A DNA stretch of 64,000 nt from Flavilitoribacter nigricans DSM 23189 = NBRC 102662. Its GTDB lineage: Bacteria; Bacteroidota; Bacteroidia; Chitinophagales; Saprospiraceae. Below the pieces are notes generated by a model. That model was not told the origin of the DNA. It saw only the letters and a list, made by a program, of their open reading frames with translations, and searched no databases. How positions within the stretch are numbered: the first letter of the stretch is position 1; each line of letters starts with the position of its first letter. Positions 53,601 to 62,158 of the stretch are shown in pieces. The stretch is from NCBI RefSeq assembly GCF_002646595.1, contig NZ_PDUD01000019.1, positions 45,128-109,127 on the forward strand, read 5' to 3'. A program made the position numbers and the translations under genes.

Positions 53601-54647
53601 CAAAAGAACCTGCCCTTTGTCTTTGACCGGTTTTACCAGGTCGACACCTCCTCTACCCGCAAGGGGGAGGGTGCCGGTATCGGCCTGGCCCTTACCCGGG
53701 AGTTGGTGCGGTTGATGCACGGTGAGATCACGGTAGAAAGCGAGATCAACCGGGGCACGCTCTTTAAGGTAGTTCTCCCCATCATCCGAGAGGCTCCCTT
53801 AGGAAATTCCGGCACCGCCAATATCACCAGACCGGATCTGCCATCCGGGGCAAATGTCCAGCCCGTAATGCCGGAATCCCAAAGTGGCCCCGTTGATAAA
53901 CCGAGTTTGCTGATCGTGGAGGATACCCCGGACGTCATCTATTATCTGACGCAGCTCCTGGCCGATCAGTACCAGATCCTTACGGCCGTCAACGGGCAGG
54001 AGGGGATCGACCTGGCCATAACCTCGGTACCGGATATCATCATCAGTGACGTCATGATGCCCGAAAAGGATGGTTTTGAATTGTGCGCAACCCTTAAGGA
54101 GGATCCCAGGACGAGCCATATCCCAATCATCCTGCTGACCGCCAGGGCAGATGCCGAAGCCCGGATCACCGGATTGCAACGGGGAGCCGATGCCTATCTG
54201 GCAAAACCTTTTATCAAGGCCGAATTGATGACCCGCCTGCAAAAACTGATTGAACTCCGAGCCAGGTTGCAAGCTCGTTACGCCGCTACCGGTACGGAGA
54301 CTCCCTTACCGGAGCCGGAATTCGAAATTGAAGACGAATTTATCCAAAAGGTTCGTTCGAAGGTGGAAGCCAGACTGGATGACGATAGTCTTACCATCGC
54401 CCAACTCGCCGAGCAGCTCGAAATGAACCGGGTGCAACTCTTCCGAAAGATCAAGGCGCTGACCGGTCAGTCTCCTTCCCGGCTGGTACGCAGTATTCGT
54501 TTGGGACACGCCCAGCGGATGTTGTTAGAGACGCAGCTAACGGTTGCGGAAATTGCCTACAAGGTCGGCTTTAGTGATCCGGCATTCTTTTCCCGTACCT
54601 TCCGGGAGGCGTACGGGCAGTCTCCCAGTGAGTTTCGGCAGGGATAG
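50619..54647 (+). CDS. Hybrid two-component system sensor/regulator (HTCS)
   Basis: The 1342-residue one-polypeptide system has a signal peptide (GTG start at 50619, cleavage near FLSGQ), a periplasmic two-component propeller (about 45-740; repeats such as LWVGTFNGLYRYD and LWFGTASNGLFHF), a Y_Y_Y domain (about 745-790), one membrane span (about 795-812), HisKA with phospho-His in FYTNITHEFRTPI (about 835-847), HATPase (about 945-1065, NAIKFTPEGG and GAGIGLALTRELV), a receiver (about 1093-1205, phospho-Asp in DIIISDVMMP) and an AraC-type DNA-binding domain (about 1240-1342). Such proteins switch on nearby glycan genes when a breakdown product binds the propeller. No SusCD pair is adjacent, so the target is unclear. 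The first two-thirds is visibly more AT-rich than the C-terminal part. Confidence 0.95.
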   Translation: MQLLLTRVIRGGLWPLLCLMLSLLLVPEFLSGQSMTLSRQYVFKKIGDDFTFTFLEDHHGFIWIGGSNSLLRYDGYQITKYDMVDDTGSIINPGWVPALLEDHQQRLWVGTFNGLYRYDRSSDRFVQYFHEQQKATKFRAGSIHSLYQDRKHRIWIGDEEHLYVLENPDDGMIRFIDDIDVGPRYQALTGITAIAEGPDGEIYAASNKGLWEVQSGRPSFCRLPTNHLSDPDKFSILDLAVGQNNNLWLATSEGIWIFNTDRKTFTSFQLPVLIDPVITTLFIDKDQSLWFGTASNGLFHFKEGVFTNFPHDPDNNHTVMSNNIHAVMVDRFQNIWAGTMFGLSRANLKAQKFPFYQIDPGPNNYDNYVYRLMQDDSGGFWFRLLRLGLGYSPGLEGACEILLNPERTSAIEEIKDFTQDVDGNVWVITLTHGLFKFSPVSRTLQPIDLGETIKQAVPLRIISDQIDPRLLWISTGQGLCRVNRLTQTAKWFSFEEDLGTQGSRIGQIEQAGNGDIWMSILYQKGSRLAYFDPVKEKFIAEFDNPAHPSSVTGFRGNRLKKINDRELWVSCAKGTIIINTENKTFKHVPSDFPIKNIYSIIPDLRGDLWFTGDENKICKYDGTIWECYSGQKDIQSFTDGGTLSKEGRITFGGTNGIYSFFPEEITFEKDSLRPKVVLTNFNVLNEKRHLKTAYELVKNIELPYEENALSFEFTSLHYRRTEEINYRYRLLGYQNYWVTVDGDERTAPFTNLDPGNYTFEVEAETADSLVSNQEERLLINLRIAPPWYRTGWAYATYIGLLVFLLYTFRNYDLRRQIARSEARQLKELDSFKSRFYTNITHEFRTPITLIEGMANQILRQPDHKLEEGITLIKQNNQRLSQLVEQLLDLSKLESGTLQLYPVQADVITYLHKISQPFRFYAEEKGIDLIFRSRPEQLQMDYDPDKLMDVVSNLLGNAIKFTPEGGSVYFSLNTVFKDRGEHLLISIRDTGIGIEQKNLPFVFDRFYQVDTSSTRKGEGAGIGLALTRELVRLMHGEITVESEINRGTLFKVVLPIIREAPLGNSGTANITRPDLPSGANVQPVMPESQSGPVDKPSLLIVEDTPDVIYYLTQLLADQYQILTAVNGQEGIDLAITSVPDIIISDVMMPEKDGFELCATLKEDPRTSHIPIILLTARADAEARITGLQRGADAYLAKPFIKAELMTRLQKLIELRARLQARYAATGTETPLPEPEFEIEDEFIQKVRSKVEARLDDDSLTIAQLAEQLEMNRVQLFRKIKALTGQSPSRLVRSIRLGHAQRMLLETQLTVAEIAYKVGFSDPAFFSRTFREAYGQSPSEFRQG

Positions 54648-54670
54648 GATTTTGAGATGGGATGAGCAGG

Positions 54671-54702
54671 TGAATGGGTGAATGGGTGAATGGGTGAATG
54701 GG
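54671..54702. repeat. Octamer tandem repeat (TGAATGGG x4)
   Basis: Four perfect copies of TGAATGGG follow each other 24 bp after the HTCS stop codon. No function is apparent; such simple arrays often vary in copy number. Confidence 0.9.
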
Positions 54703-54832
54703 TAAGGTCGGCTTTTCTCCAGATATTCTGGTATCCAAGTCTACCCATTTTCTGAAAATGGTCCAGGAGGGTAATCTTGGATAACCATCCGCGATAAAAG
54801 AAAGAACAGGTGATTCCGATAGGAAAGGTGTC

Positions 54833-56581
54833 TTAATTCCGCCCTCCGCGGCGGCCATTAGGAATATCGCCCGGTCGCTGGTTGGAATTGGTTTCGGACT
54901 CCGGCGGCTCCGGTGCAGCGATCACTTCGCCGTAAACGACGGTGGCGTCCAGGTCCCAGTTAGCTCGTAGTTTCTCGAGTGGCCGCAGATAGATCGGTTC
55001 CGGCTGCAGGCCGGTATCGTAATTGCCCGTATCCCACCTGCCGTTACCGTTCCAGTCGGTGATCACCCGCAGGGTATAATCGCTGGGCTTGATGGTTGTC
55101 CAAGTGGTTTCGTAGGTGCTCACGCCCGTGACCTCATCCGTAAGCAGGGTCTGCTTCAGGTCTTTGGTCAGCAATTGTACGAGGTACTGCTCCGCCGTAT
55201 CAAGATTACTGAGCGTGAGGACGATATTCCCGTATCGGCTCAGCGCATCGAGACTGTAATTGACGGTAAGGGTATCCGAAGTGGTCAGGCCGTAAATGTC
55301 GGTCACTGCCCCCGGCAACAGTTCGAGTTCGTACAGCATATTTTCCCGCCAGGAGTAGTCCAATTGTAGTTGCTGGAAGTTCTCCGGATCGATCTGCACG
55401 CCCGGCCGGACCGCCTGCCGCAGGGTATCGACGTAAAGTGTGATCAGACTGGTATCAAAACTGCCAACCGGATGATTGTATCGGAGCACCGGCGGCGTTC
55501 CCGGTACGATGGATTGATTCGCAGCGGTCGTTCGCACGGTCGCCATCGAATCCTGGCTCAGCATGGCCGCCCGCCTGCCCGCACGAATGGAAAAGGTATC
55601 GCGGAAAACGGTATCCTGATTAAGGTAGAGGGTCCAGGGTGTGGTCTGGGTATACCAGAGGATCAGGGAATCGCCCTGCTGTTTGATCAGCGGGGTATCG
55701 ACCAGATTATCGTAGGCCAGTTCCAGATCGAAGATCGGCTGGTTGAAAATGATCTTTGCCTTTCCGGAATGACTGGTATCCAGGGTAGTCGCTAGCAGGG
55801 GCGTTGCTTCCTGGAAGAGTTTCAGTTCCAGATCGAAAGTGGTATCGGCGGTAATCGTGATCTCTTCTCCGGGAAAAGCCAGCGCCTCGTACAAGGGTTC
55901 GAAGATGTATTTCTTTCCCTGGGGGCTGTCGTTCAGCGCAAACCCTTTGTAGGTGCCCTCGCGGATGTTGTTGATCTCAAAGCGACCATCTTCACCCGTT
56001 TTGCCAAAATAAAAAGGACGCTCGGTATAGACCACCGAATCCGCCAGATTATCGTACAGCATGAACAGCACTTTCTCCACCGGTTCTCCGGTTTGTACAT
56101 CTACGATGCTGCCGGAGATCCGCAGAGAATCGATATACGGGCCTGTGGAAAAAACGAAACGCAGGTCGTCCGCCGGGTTTTTCTCATTGAGGTCTTTGAC
56201 GGCTTCTCCAAAATTGATGGTGTAGGTGACGTTCTCCCGCAAGTCGATCGTATCGGGAAAGATCACCTGAACCGTGCGCTTTTTCAATTTGATCTCCGGA
56301 TCGGCGGGCAGAGGCGGGGAAATGATCACTTCATCCCGCACCTGTTCCAGGGTTACCCATTCATCGAAGGTGAGTTCGATGGTCTGCTTCTCGAAATTGG
56401 TCTGCAAATTGGGAGTGGATTCCTCCTCCACGATCTGCGGAGGCGTTTCATCGCGGGGACCACCCTGAGGAGCCGTCGGCGTGGCACAACTGTGCAGTAA
56501 CCAGATCAGCCCGCTGATGGTCACTAACCGCAACGTCCGAATCAAATAAGTCTGAAAATATTTTTTGCCGGAAACCTCCAT
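54833..56581 (-). CDS. Ig-like domain lipoprotein (SbsA/Big_5 N-terminal domain)
   Basis: The 582-residue protein has a lipoprotein signal (lipobox LHSC) and then the typical CATPTAPQGGPRDETPP start of Bacteroidota Ig-like lipoproteins. An SbsA-type Ig domain follows (about 45-140; LTFDEWVTLEQV, RENVTYTINFGEAVKDLNE), a short prealbumin/CarboxypepD-like beta domain (about 155-220; GEDGRFEINNIREGTYKGFAL) and more beta-rich domains. It is probably an envelope-exposed structural protein; its exact role is unknown. The C terminus is rich in Glu, Asn, Gln and Arg. Confidence 0.85.
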   Translation of the reverse strand: MEVSGKKYFQTYLIRTLRLVTISGLIWLLHSCATPTAPQGGPRDETPPQIVEEESTPNLQTNFEKQTIELTFDEWVTLEQVRDEVIISPPLPADPEIKLKKRTVQVIFPDTIDLRENVTYTINFGEAVKDLNEKNPADDLRFVFSTGPYIDSLRISGSIVDVQTGEPVEKVLFMLYDNLADSVVYTERPFYFGKTGEDGRFEINNIREGTYKGFALNDSPQGKKYIFEPLYEALAFPGEEITITADTTFDLELKLFQEATPLLATTLDTSHSGKAKIIFNQPIFDLELAYDNLVDTPLIKQQGDSLILWYTQTTPWTLYLNQDTVFRDTFSIRAGRRAAMLSQDSMATVRTTAANQSIVPGTPPVLRYNHPVGSFDTSLITLYVDTLRQAVRPGVQIDPENFQQLQLDYSWRENMLYELELLPGAVTDIYGLTTSDTLTVNYSLDALSRYGNIVLTLSNLDTAEQYLVQLLTKDLKQTLLTDEVTGVSTYETTWTTIKPSDYTLRVITDWNGNGRWDTGNYDTGLQPEPIYLRPLEKLRANWDLDATVVYGEVIAAPEPPESETNSNQRPGDIPNGRRGGRN

Positions 56582-56843
56582 GTATAATTACCCTTGATTT
56601 GCTGAGTGCGCAAAGATACACGGACTTTTCCGGCTTTTGGTAGGTATGCAAGTGTCAAATTCGGGCTTTGATGGGCAGATTAACTTTTGTTTGACACTTA
56701 AGTGCAGGAACGGCCGCGCTGACCGGGACGAAATGGAATGCAGACGAAGGCTTACGGGCAAGAAGTATTAACTGCACCTACTTATCCGACCGGAATCGCA
56801 AAACTTTTCCTCCCCTACTCTTGCAAATATCATTGGACTCGCT

Positions 56844-56865
56844 TACCTTTGTTTTAAAATAAAAC
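56844..56865 (+). promoter_or_regulatory. Promoter and candidate operator of pncB
   Basis: TACCTTTG (56844-56851) is a perfect -7 element, with TTG at 56821 at about the -33 position. The AT-rich palindrome GTTTTAAAATAAAAC (56851-56865) overlaps its end and stops 6 bp before the start codon, where a repressor such as the NrtR-like protein encoded downstream could act. The palindrome is AT-rich, so chance is possible. The 290-bp gap upstream shows nothing else. Confidence 0.45.
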
Positions 56866-56871
56866 TAACTA

Positions 56872-58326
56872 ATGACAACATCGCATCTTAGCCGGCTTTA
56901 CCGCACTTCCTGGGGATTGTTTACCGATCTCTACCAGTTGACCATGGGTTATGGTTACTGGAAGAACGGCATGGCCGAAAGAAATGCCGTCTTTCACCTC
57001 TTCTACCGCAAAAACCCATTCGGCCATCCTTACGCATTGGCGGCCGGTCTGGACCTGGTGATCGACCTGATCCGGAATTTCCGTTTTTCGGTCGATGATA
57101 TCCAGTATCTGGGTGCACTGCGGGCGGCCGACGGCAAACCCCTGTTCAACGAAAGCTTTCTCAATTATCTGCAACGGATGGAATTCAACTGCACCATCTC
57201 CGCCGTGCCGGAAGGGACCGTAGTTTTCCCGCACCAACCACTGTTACGGGTGGAAGGCCCTCTGATCCAGGCCCAGTTGCTGGAAACCGCTCTCCTGAAT
57301 ATCATCAATTTTTCCACTCTGATCACCACCAAGTCCGCCAGGATCTACCAGGCCGCGCAGGGCGAAAGTGTGCTCGAATTCGGATTGCGCCGAGCCCAGG
57401 GTATCGACGGCGGACTAACGGCCACGCGGGCCGCTTACATCGGCGGTTGTACCGGTACCAGTAATGTACTGGCGGGCCGCCTGTTCGGCATTCCCGTCAA
57501 GGGCACCCACGCCCACAGCTGGGTGATGTGTTTTGACGAGGAGATCGAAGCATTTGCGGCCTACGCCGAAGCGATGCCCAATAACTGCATTTTTCTGGTG
57601 GATACCTACGACACGGAGGAAGGCGTAAAAAATGCCATCCGGATCGGACGGGGCCTGCGGGAAAAAGGCCACGATCTGCTCGGCATCCGCCTCGATAGCG
57701 GAGACCTGGCCGAACTCAGCAAGATCGCCCGTACCTTACTCGACGAAGCCGGATTCACCCAGACGGCCATTGTGGCCAGTAATGATCTTGACGAATACCG
57801 GATCAAATCCCTCAAAGAGCAGGGCGCAAAGATCAGCGTCTGGGGAGTAGGTACCCGGCTGGCAACTGCCTACGACCAGGCGGCCCTAGGCGGGGTTTAC
57901 AAGCTGGCGGCCATTGCTGACGAAGCGGGATTATGGGAATACCGGGTGAAATTATCCGAACAGGCGATCAAGATCAGTAATCCCGGATTATTGCAGGTGC
58001 GCCGGTATTCCGATCCGGACGGACATCCGATGGGAGATCAGATCTATAATCTGGAATTTGGTAATCCTCCGGCAGAAGTGATCAATTTCGGGGATGATCA
58101 GAAAGTCAGCTTCGAACAGGCCGCCGGGGAGGAAGACCTTCTGTTGCCGGTTTTTCAGGATGGGAAACTAGTCTACCAGTCGCCGGATCTCCACGCCATC
58201 CGGGAGCACTGCCTGGCCCAACAAGCCCGCTTTGCCGGCCTGTTGGATAGCCCGGAGTACACCAATGGACTGGAGCCTCAGTTATCCGTTCTCAAAAAAG
58301 GGCTGGTGGAAGAAGCTATGATCTAG
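56872..58326 (+). CDS. pncB: Nicotinate phosphoribosyltransferase
   Basis: The 484-residue enzyme makes nicotinate mononucleotide from nicotinate and PRPP in the NAD salvage (Preiss-Handler) pathway. It shows LFTDLYQLTMGYGYWKNGM and AVFHLFYRKNPFG at the N terminus, the LEFGLRRAQGIDGGLTATRAAYIGG core, the GTHAHSWVM motif with the phosphorylatable His environment and ICLDSGDL-type GIRLDSGDLAELS. Length is normal for the family. It is followed after 110 bp by an NrtR-type NUDIX regulator, a known partner of NAD genes. Confidence 0.95.
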   Translation: MTTSHLSRLYRTSWGLFTDLYQLTMGYGYWKNGMAERNAVFHLFYRKNPFGHPYALAAGLDLVIDLIRNFRFSVDDIQYLGALRAADGKPLFNESFLNYLQRMEFNCTISAVPEGTVVFPHQPLLRVEGPLIQAQLLETALLNIINFSTLITTKSARIYQAAQGESVLEFGLRRAQGIDGGLTATRAAYIGGCTGTSNVLAGRLFGIPVKGTHAHSWVMCFDEEIEAFAAYAEAMPNNCIFLVDTYDTEEGVKNAIRIGRGLREKGHDLLGIRLDSGDLAELSKIARTLLDEAGFTQTAIVASNDLDEYRIKSLKEQGAKISVWGVGTRLATAYDQAALGGVYKLAAIADEAGLWEYRVKLSEQAIKISNPGLLQVRRYSDPDGHPMGDQIYNLEFGNPPAEVINFGDDQKVSFEQAAGEEDLLLPVFQDGKLVYQSPDLHAIREHCLAQQARFAGLLDSPEYTNGLEPQLSVLKKGLVEEAMI

Positions 58327-58387
58327 ACTTCTTCCCGGATAAAATTTTACCAAACCAGATACATCCTTTAGCCGTCTATAAGGACAG

Positions 58388-58414
58388 AATGAAAATTTCA
58401 TCGTAATTTTCATT
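58388..58414. promoter_or_regulatory. Candidate NrtR-type operator (9-9-9 inverted repeat)
   Basis: AATGAAAAT (58388-58396) and ATTTTCATT (58406-58414) are perfect arms around a 9-bp spacer. The left part contains a second palindrome, ATGAAAATTTCAT (58389-58401). The block lies 22 bp before the NUDIX regulator start. It differs from the palindrome before pncB, so a shared regulon is not proven. Confidence 0.45.
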
Positions 58415-58436
58415 TTCAATCTATTAACTTCCGATA

Positions 58437-59153
58437 ATGCCATATACTTACGAATATCCCAGACCCGCTCTGACCGTCGACTGTGTGATCTTTGGATTGG
58501 ATGAAAGTAACAAACTCAAGATCCTGCTCATTCAGCGAGCGCTGGAACCGTTTAAAGGCGACTGGGCCCTTCCCGGTGGATTTGTGGATATGGAGGAAGA
58601 CCTGGAAGCCGCAGCCCTGCGGGAACTGGAAGAGGAAACCGGGGTCCGGGATGTGTTTATCGAGCAACTGTACACCTTCGGCCAGCCCGAACGGGATCCC
58701 CGGGGGCGGGTGGTCAGTGTTGCTTATTACGCACTGGTCAATCTGGCGGAACACCCCGTACACGCTTCTTCCGACGCTGATCACGTAGAATGGTTTGAGC
58801 TGGATCAGCTTCCCCAATTGGCTTTCGATCACGATCGCATTGTCGAACTGGCGATCACCCGCCTGCGGGGTAAGGTGCGCTACCAACCCATCGGTTTCGA
58901 ACTGCTACCGGAACAATTTACGCTCTCCCAGCTCCAAAAACTGTACGAGACGATTCTGGGCGTGGAAGAACTCAACAAACGCAACTTCCGCAAACGTATC
59001 CTGGACATGGGCATCCTGCAGGAAGCCGGCAAACAGGAAGGTGTGGCCCACCGGCCCGCGATCCTTTATCGTTTTGACAAAGCCAAGTACGAGCAACTGG
59101 TGCAGGAACGCTACGAGAACCTGATCAAACGGGGTGTGGATTTTGAAGTGTAG
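58437..59153 (+). CDS. nrtR: NrtR-type NUDIX transcriptional regulator
   Basis: The 238-residue protein has a NUDIX domain with an intact box ([20 protein letters not shown] at 47-66, satisfying G-x5-E-x7-REUxEExGU) and a C-terminal winged helix (about 160-235, [20 protein letters not shown] and [12 protein letters not shown]). NrtR proteins repress NAD biosynthesis genes and respond to ADP-ribose; the intact box means it may also hydrolyse ADP-ribose or a related compound. Position right after pncB on the same strand supports this. The Bacteroidota AraR-like sugar regulators share the architecture and are the main alternative. Confidence 0.85.
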   Translation: MPYTYEYPRPALTVDCVIFGLDESNKLKILLIQRALEPFKGDWALPGGFVDMEEDLEAAALRELEEETGVRDVFIEQLYTFGQPERDPRGRVVSVAYYALVNLAEHPVHASSDADHVEWFELDQLPQLAFDHDRIVELAITRLRGKVRYQPIGFELLPEQFTLSQLQKLYETILGVEELNKRNFRKRILDMGILQEAGKQEGVAHRPAILYRFDKAKYEQLVQERYENLIKRGVDFEV

Positions 59154-59231
59154 GCATTCCCCTCCCTTTAACCATCCGATTTTTTCCCGAAAGCCTAACT
59201 GGTCCTGCCGTCGATTCAATACCCAGAAAAC

Positions 59232-60401
59232 ATGAAAAAGTTCCTATTCCCTACCTTGCTGTTGGTCCTTTCCGTTAGCCTGCATTCCTGTAAGTCCGAT
59301 GCCGCCACCGATGGCGGAGGGGCAGAGGGTCCGATCGAACTGCCGCCACCGGAAAGCGACTACGAAGCCGCAGATTTCAAATGGGGGTTCATTAACAAAA
59401 GTGGACAACTGGTCATCGAGACCCGCTTCGACGAAGTGCGGCCCTTTTCCGAAGGAATGGCGGTAGTCCGCCTCGGCGGGAAATGGGGCTACATTCGTCC
59501 GGATGGCCAAATAGCCATCGCTCCGGCCTTCAAAGGCGCCTGGGCCTTCCATAACGGCCTGGCCCGCGTAGAAACTTACGAATCCGGTTTTGGTTTTATT
59601 AATCCACAGGGCGAAATGGTAATCCCGGCCCAGTGGGAAGCTGCTGGGAATTTTTCCAATTTCCGGGCCTGGGTACGCAGTGGTACCCGCTACGGATATC
59701 TGGCGCCGGACGGCTCGCTTGCCATCGATACCCTATTGGAAAAAGCCAATGATTTTACCGACAAGTTAGCTGTGGCCCGGCAGGACGGCAAATATGGCCT
59801 CATCGATCCGGATGGTCAATGGGTGATCCCGGCCGAATACGATCGGATCGCGCCCTTCGCCGGCGGGCTGGCCCGCGCCCGCGTCAACGGGAAATTCGGT
59901 TTTCTTACTCCCGACAATCAATGGAAAATAGACCCGCAATACCTTGATGCGCAGGATTTTTCCGCCGGTCACGCTGTAGTCGCCAGCAACGACGGTTACG
60001 GACTGATTGATAAAAACGGGGAGGCAACTATCGCACCCGCTTACGATATGATGTTTTACGCCGGGGAGGAGCGATGGGTGGTCGGCCGGTCCGGCCTGTT
60101 CGGTCTGACAACGGCCAGCGGGGAACTGCTCACGCCTGTCCAGTACGAACAGATCTATGCCTTTTCGGAAGGTGTTGCCCCCTTTCTGAAAGACTACCTA
60201 TGGGGCATGCTCGGTCCGGACGGACGGGAAGTAGCGCCGGCTATCTTCGGTTTACTGTGGCCGCAACGGGAAGGCCTTTCCCGGGCCGCGATCCGGGAGG
60301 GTTTCGCCTTCATCAACGCCAGCGGGCAGATTAAAATCCCACCTGCCTACCAGGACATGAAAGACTTTTCGGAAGGTCTTGCTCCCGTACAATCTTTTTA
60401 G
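59232..60401 (+). CDS. WG-repeat lipoprotein
   Basis: The 389-residue protein has lipobox LHSC at about residue 20 and then about eight WG beta repeats, each about 35-45 residues, seen in WGFINKSGQLVIETRFDEVRPF, KWGYIRPDGQIAIAPAF, KYGLIDPDGQWVIPAEYDRI and GFAFINASGQIKIPPAYQ. WG repeats form beta structures found in envelope proteins of Bacteroidota; no enzymatic function is known. It ends 13 bp before the convergent dehydrogenase stop. Confidence 0.88.
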   Translation: MKKFLFPTLLLVLSVSLHSCKSDAATDGGGAEGPIELPPPESDYEAADFKWGFINKSGQLVIETRFDEVRPFSEGMAVVRLGGKWGYIRPDGQIAIAPAFKGAWAFHNGLARVETYESGFGFINPQGEMVIPAQWEAAGNFSNFRAWVRSGTRYGYLAPDGSLAIDTLLEKANDFTDKLAVARQDGKYGLIDPDGQWVIPAEYDRIAPFAGGLARARVNGKFGFLTPDNQWKIDPQYLDAQDFSAGHAVVASNDGYGLIDKNGEATIAPAYDMMFYAGEERWVVGRSGLFGLTTASGELLTPVQYEQIYAFSEGVAPFLKDYLWGMLGPDGREVAPAIFGLLWPQREGLSRAAIREGFAFINASGQIKIPPAYQDMKDFSEGLAPVQSF

Positions 60402-60414
60402 AGTCTCCAGAATA

Positions 60415-61629
60415 TCAGCCGACAGTACCTTCGTTGACGTAGTCGCGCAAGTATTCAAAATGCGGACCGAGATCCCCGTCCACCGCGATGGTGGCCCGTT
60501 CAATCAGCTTACTTTCCGGTTTGAGCAATTCCGGTAGCACATGCATCAGGAACATCTCGCCAAACGCCTGGGAAGCATCCCTCGGTAGTTCGCTGGGCAG
60601 GTTATCGATCGTCATCATGTCAATGATGCCGGACTGAAACGGCTCAACTTCTTTATTCTGCACCGGATCGTACCCGAAGATCGGATCGGCGATCGTAGAG
60701 GCCTTCAGGGTCGCCGGAATGGAAGAGACCGGGGCGATATCACAGGTCACATCGGCGATTACCCGGATCTTGAAATCCGGATGGCTCATTTCTTCGCGGG
60801 TAAAAAAAGCGGGAGCACGGTTGTTCCAATAAATACCGTTGATGAAAAGGTTTGCTACGCGGGCGAAACGGGCGAAATTGCTCTCGTAGGCGTCCGGATT
60901 GGCGTAAAAATCCTTTTTATTAAATGCACCGCCGTCTTTGCGGCGTACATAATCACCGCTGGTAAGATGGGTGAATACCGGTCCGGACCAGTGCTGTTCC
61001 AGGAATGCGTCCGGGCTCACTTCGCGTACGCCCATATCCCGCAGCACCTGATTGGCTCCCTGCCCTACCCGGCCGCTACCCGTCAGGACGATCCGGATCG
61101 GAGGCAGGATCAGCACATCGCGGTAGTAGGTCCGAACGTGTTCGTAATCCATAAAATCCTGCATCCGCGGCAGGTGGAAGGAGCGGGTACGCAGTCCGTA
61201 GGTCATCACACCGTTGTGCGCACCGACCATACCGGCGAAACGACCGAAAGCGATCAGTCGCCGCCCCTGCTCATCGGTGATCACTTCGTAATCGATCAGA
61301 CGGATATTTTTGGCCAGTACGGCCTGTAACAGTTTGCGATTGTAGGCTTGTTTTTTAATCGTGTGGGAAAAGAAGAAATAGGTCTTGCCGGGAATCAGCT
61401 CGTCAACCGGGACTTCCTTCACCCCCATCAGCACATCACAATCACTCAGATCTTCCTGCATGGGGATCCCCAGATCAGCATATTCCTCATCGGTGAAACT
61501 CCGGATCGGAGAGGGTTCTACCACAATATCCACTCCCGGTATACTCAGTACCCGGGCGCACTGCTCAGGCGTAAGCGCCACCCGCTGATCCGGTGGATTC
61601 TTGCGTTCCCGAATAACGCCTATTTTCAT
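60415..61629 (-). CDS. NAD(P)-dependent oxidoreductase of the alanine/saccharopine dehydrogenase family
   Basis: The 404-residue protein begins MKIGVIRERKNPPDQRVALT, the AlaDh/PNT N-terminal pattern, followed by TYFFFSHTIKKQAYNRKLLQ (the substrate-binding part typical of lysine-forming saccharopine dehydrogenases), LIDYEVITDEQGRRLIAFG and a Rossmann segment IRIVLTGSGRVGQGANQVLRDMG at about 165-190. It would oxidise an amino acid derivative with NAD(P)+; saccharopine to lysine is the closest match. Alanine dehydrogenase proper is less likely because of the FSHTIK motif. A perfect minus-strand -7 element (TATTTTTG, 61669 to 61662) lies 33 bp upstream. Confidence 0.85.
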   Translation of the reverse strand: MKIGVIRERKNPPDQRVALTPEQCARVLSIPGVDIVVEPSPIRSFTDEEYADLGIPMQEDLSDCDVLMGVKEVPVDELIPGKTYFFFSHTIKKQAYNRKLLQAVLAKNIRLIDYEVITDEQGRRLIAFGRFAGMVGAHNGVMTYGLRTRSFHLPRMQDFMDYEHVRTYYRDVLILPPIRIVLTGSGRVGQGANQVLRDMGVREVSPDAFLEQHWSGPVFTHLTSGDYVRRKDGGAFNKKDFYANPDAYESNFARFARVANLFINGIYWNNRAPAFFTREEMSHPDFKIRVIADVTCDIAPVSSIPATLKASTIADPIFGYDPVQNKEVEPFQSGIIDMMTIDNLPSELPRDASQAFGEMFLMHVLPELLKPESKLIERATIAVDGDLGPHFEYLRDYVNEGTVG

Positions 61630-61661
61630 TTAAAACTTTGGTTTGGTTAGGTAATGGATGG

Positions 61662-61669
61662 CAAAAATA
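61662..61669 (-). promoter_or_regulatory. Bacteroidota-type -7 element of the dehydrogenase gene
   Basis: The minus strand reads TATTTTTG, a perfect TAnnTTTG, 33 bp before the start codon at 61629. The -33 part is not clear. The region is divergent to the tmRNA promoter at 61709-61737. Confidence 0.5.
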
Positions 61670-61708
61670 AAAATCCAATTATAGGAAAAACTAAAAGATC
61701 GGGAACTT

Positions 61709-61737
61709 TTTGTTAACAAATATAGTTATTAACTTTG
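61709..61737 (+). promoter_or_regulatory. tmRNA promoter
   Basis: TTTG (61709-61712) and TAACTTTG (61730-61737) form the Bacteroidota -33/-7 pair with 17 bp between them. Transcription would start near 61744, giving a short leader that contains a perfect hairpin (AAAAAGCG/CGCTTTTT, 61751-61770) before the mature 5' end. Confidence 0.7.
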
Positions 61738-61775
61738 CAAGCACTTTTTGAAAAAGCGAAAGCGCTTTTTTGAAA

Positions 61776-62153
61776 GGGGCCGTACCGGAATCGACAGGAG
61801 AGTCAACTGGTAAGTAAGCATGTCGGAGCATAGTAGCTTATCTCCGTTAACAACTGGCTATTAACAACTTTTACATGGCAACAGACAGTTCGCCATGGCT
61901 GCCTAAGATTAGATCTTAGAAAGCCTTTGCGCCCCACGCTTGACGCCTGATACACAGTGTGCCGCGCATCAACCAACCCTCGGGCTAGTATACTGACCGG
62001 TCCCGATCAGTATGCGAAATTAAGGGAATAAGGCGATAGTATGGGAGGGTTTCCAATCCTTTCTATCGCTCGAAAATCTAACTGGAAACTACACATGTAG
62101 AAAGCTTATTGGTGCTTTCTCTGGACGCGGGTTCGACTCCCGCCGGCTCCACA
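61776..62153 (+). ncRNA. ssrA: Transfer-messenger RNA (tmRNA)
   Basis: The 5' end GGGGCCGUACCGGAAUCGAC is a tmRNA signature. It pairs over seven positions with the 3' CGGCTCC (62144-62150), and a T-arm GGTTCGACTCC (62130-62140) precedes it. The tag reading frame is 61877-61903, encoding GNRQFAMAA, with stop TAA at 61904-61906 at the foot of a perfect hairpin (CTAAGAT/ATCTTAG, 61903-61919). The tag keeps the Ala-Ala end needed for ClpXP recognition. CCA is not encoded (ACA follows the acceptor stem), so it would be added after processing. It rescues ribosomes stalled on truncated mRNAs together with SmpB. Confidence 0.97.
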
Positions 62154-62158
62154 AAGCA

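Noticed and set aside
61776..62153. tmRNA as an integration site with an adjacent prophage or island
   Set aside because: tmRNA ends are common attachment sites, but no integrase and no repeat of the 3' end was seen in the following sequence.
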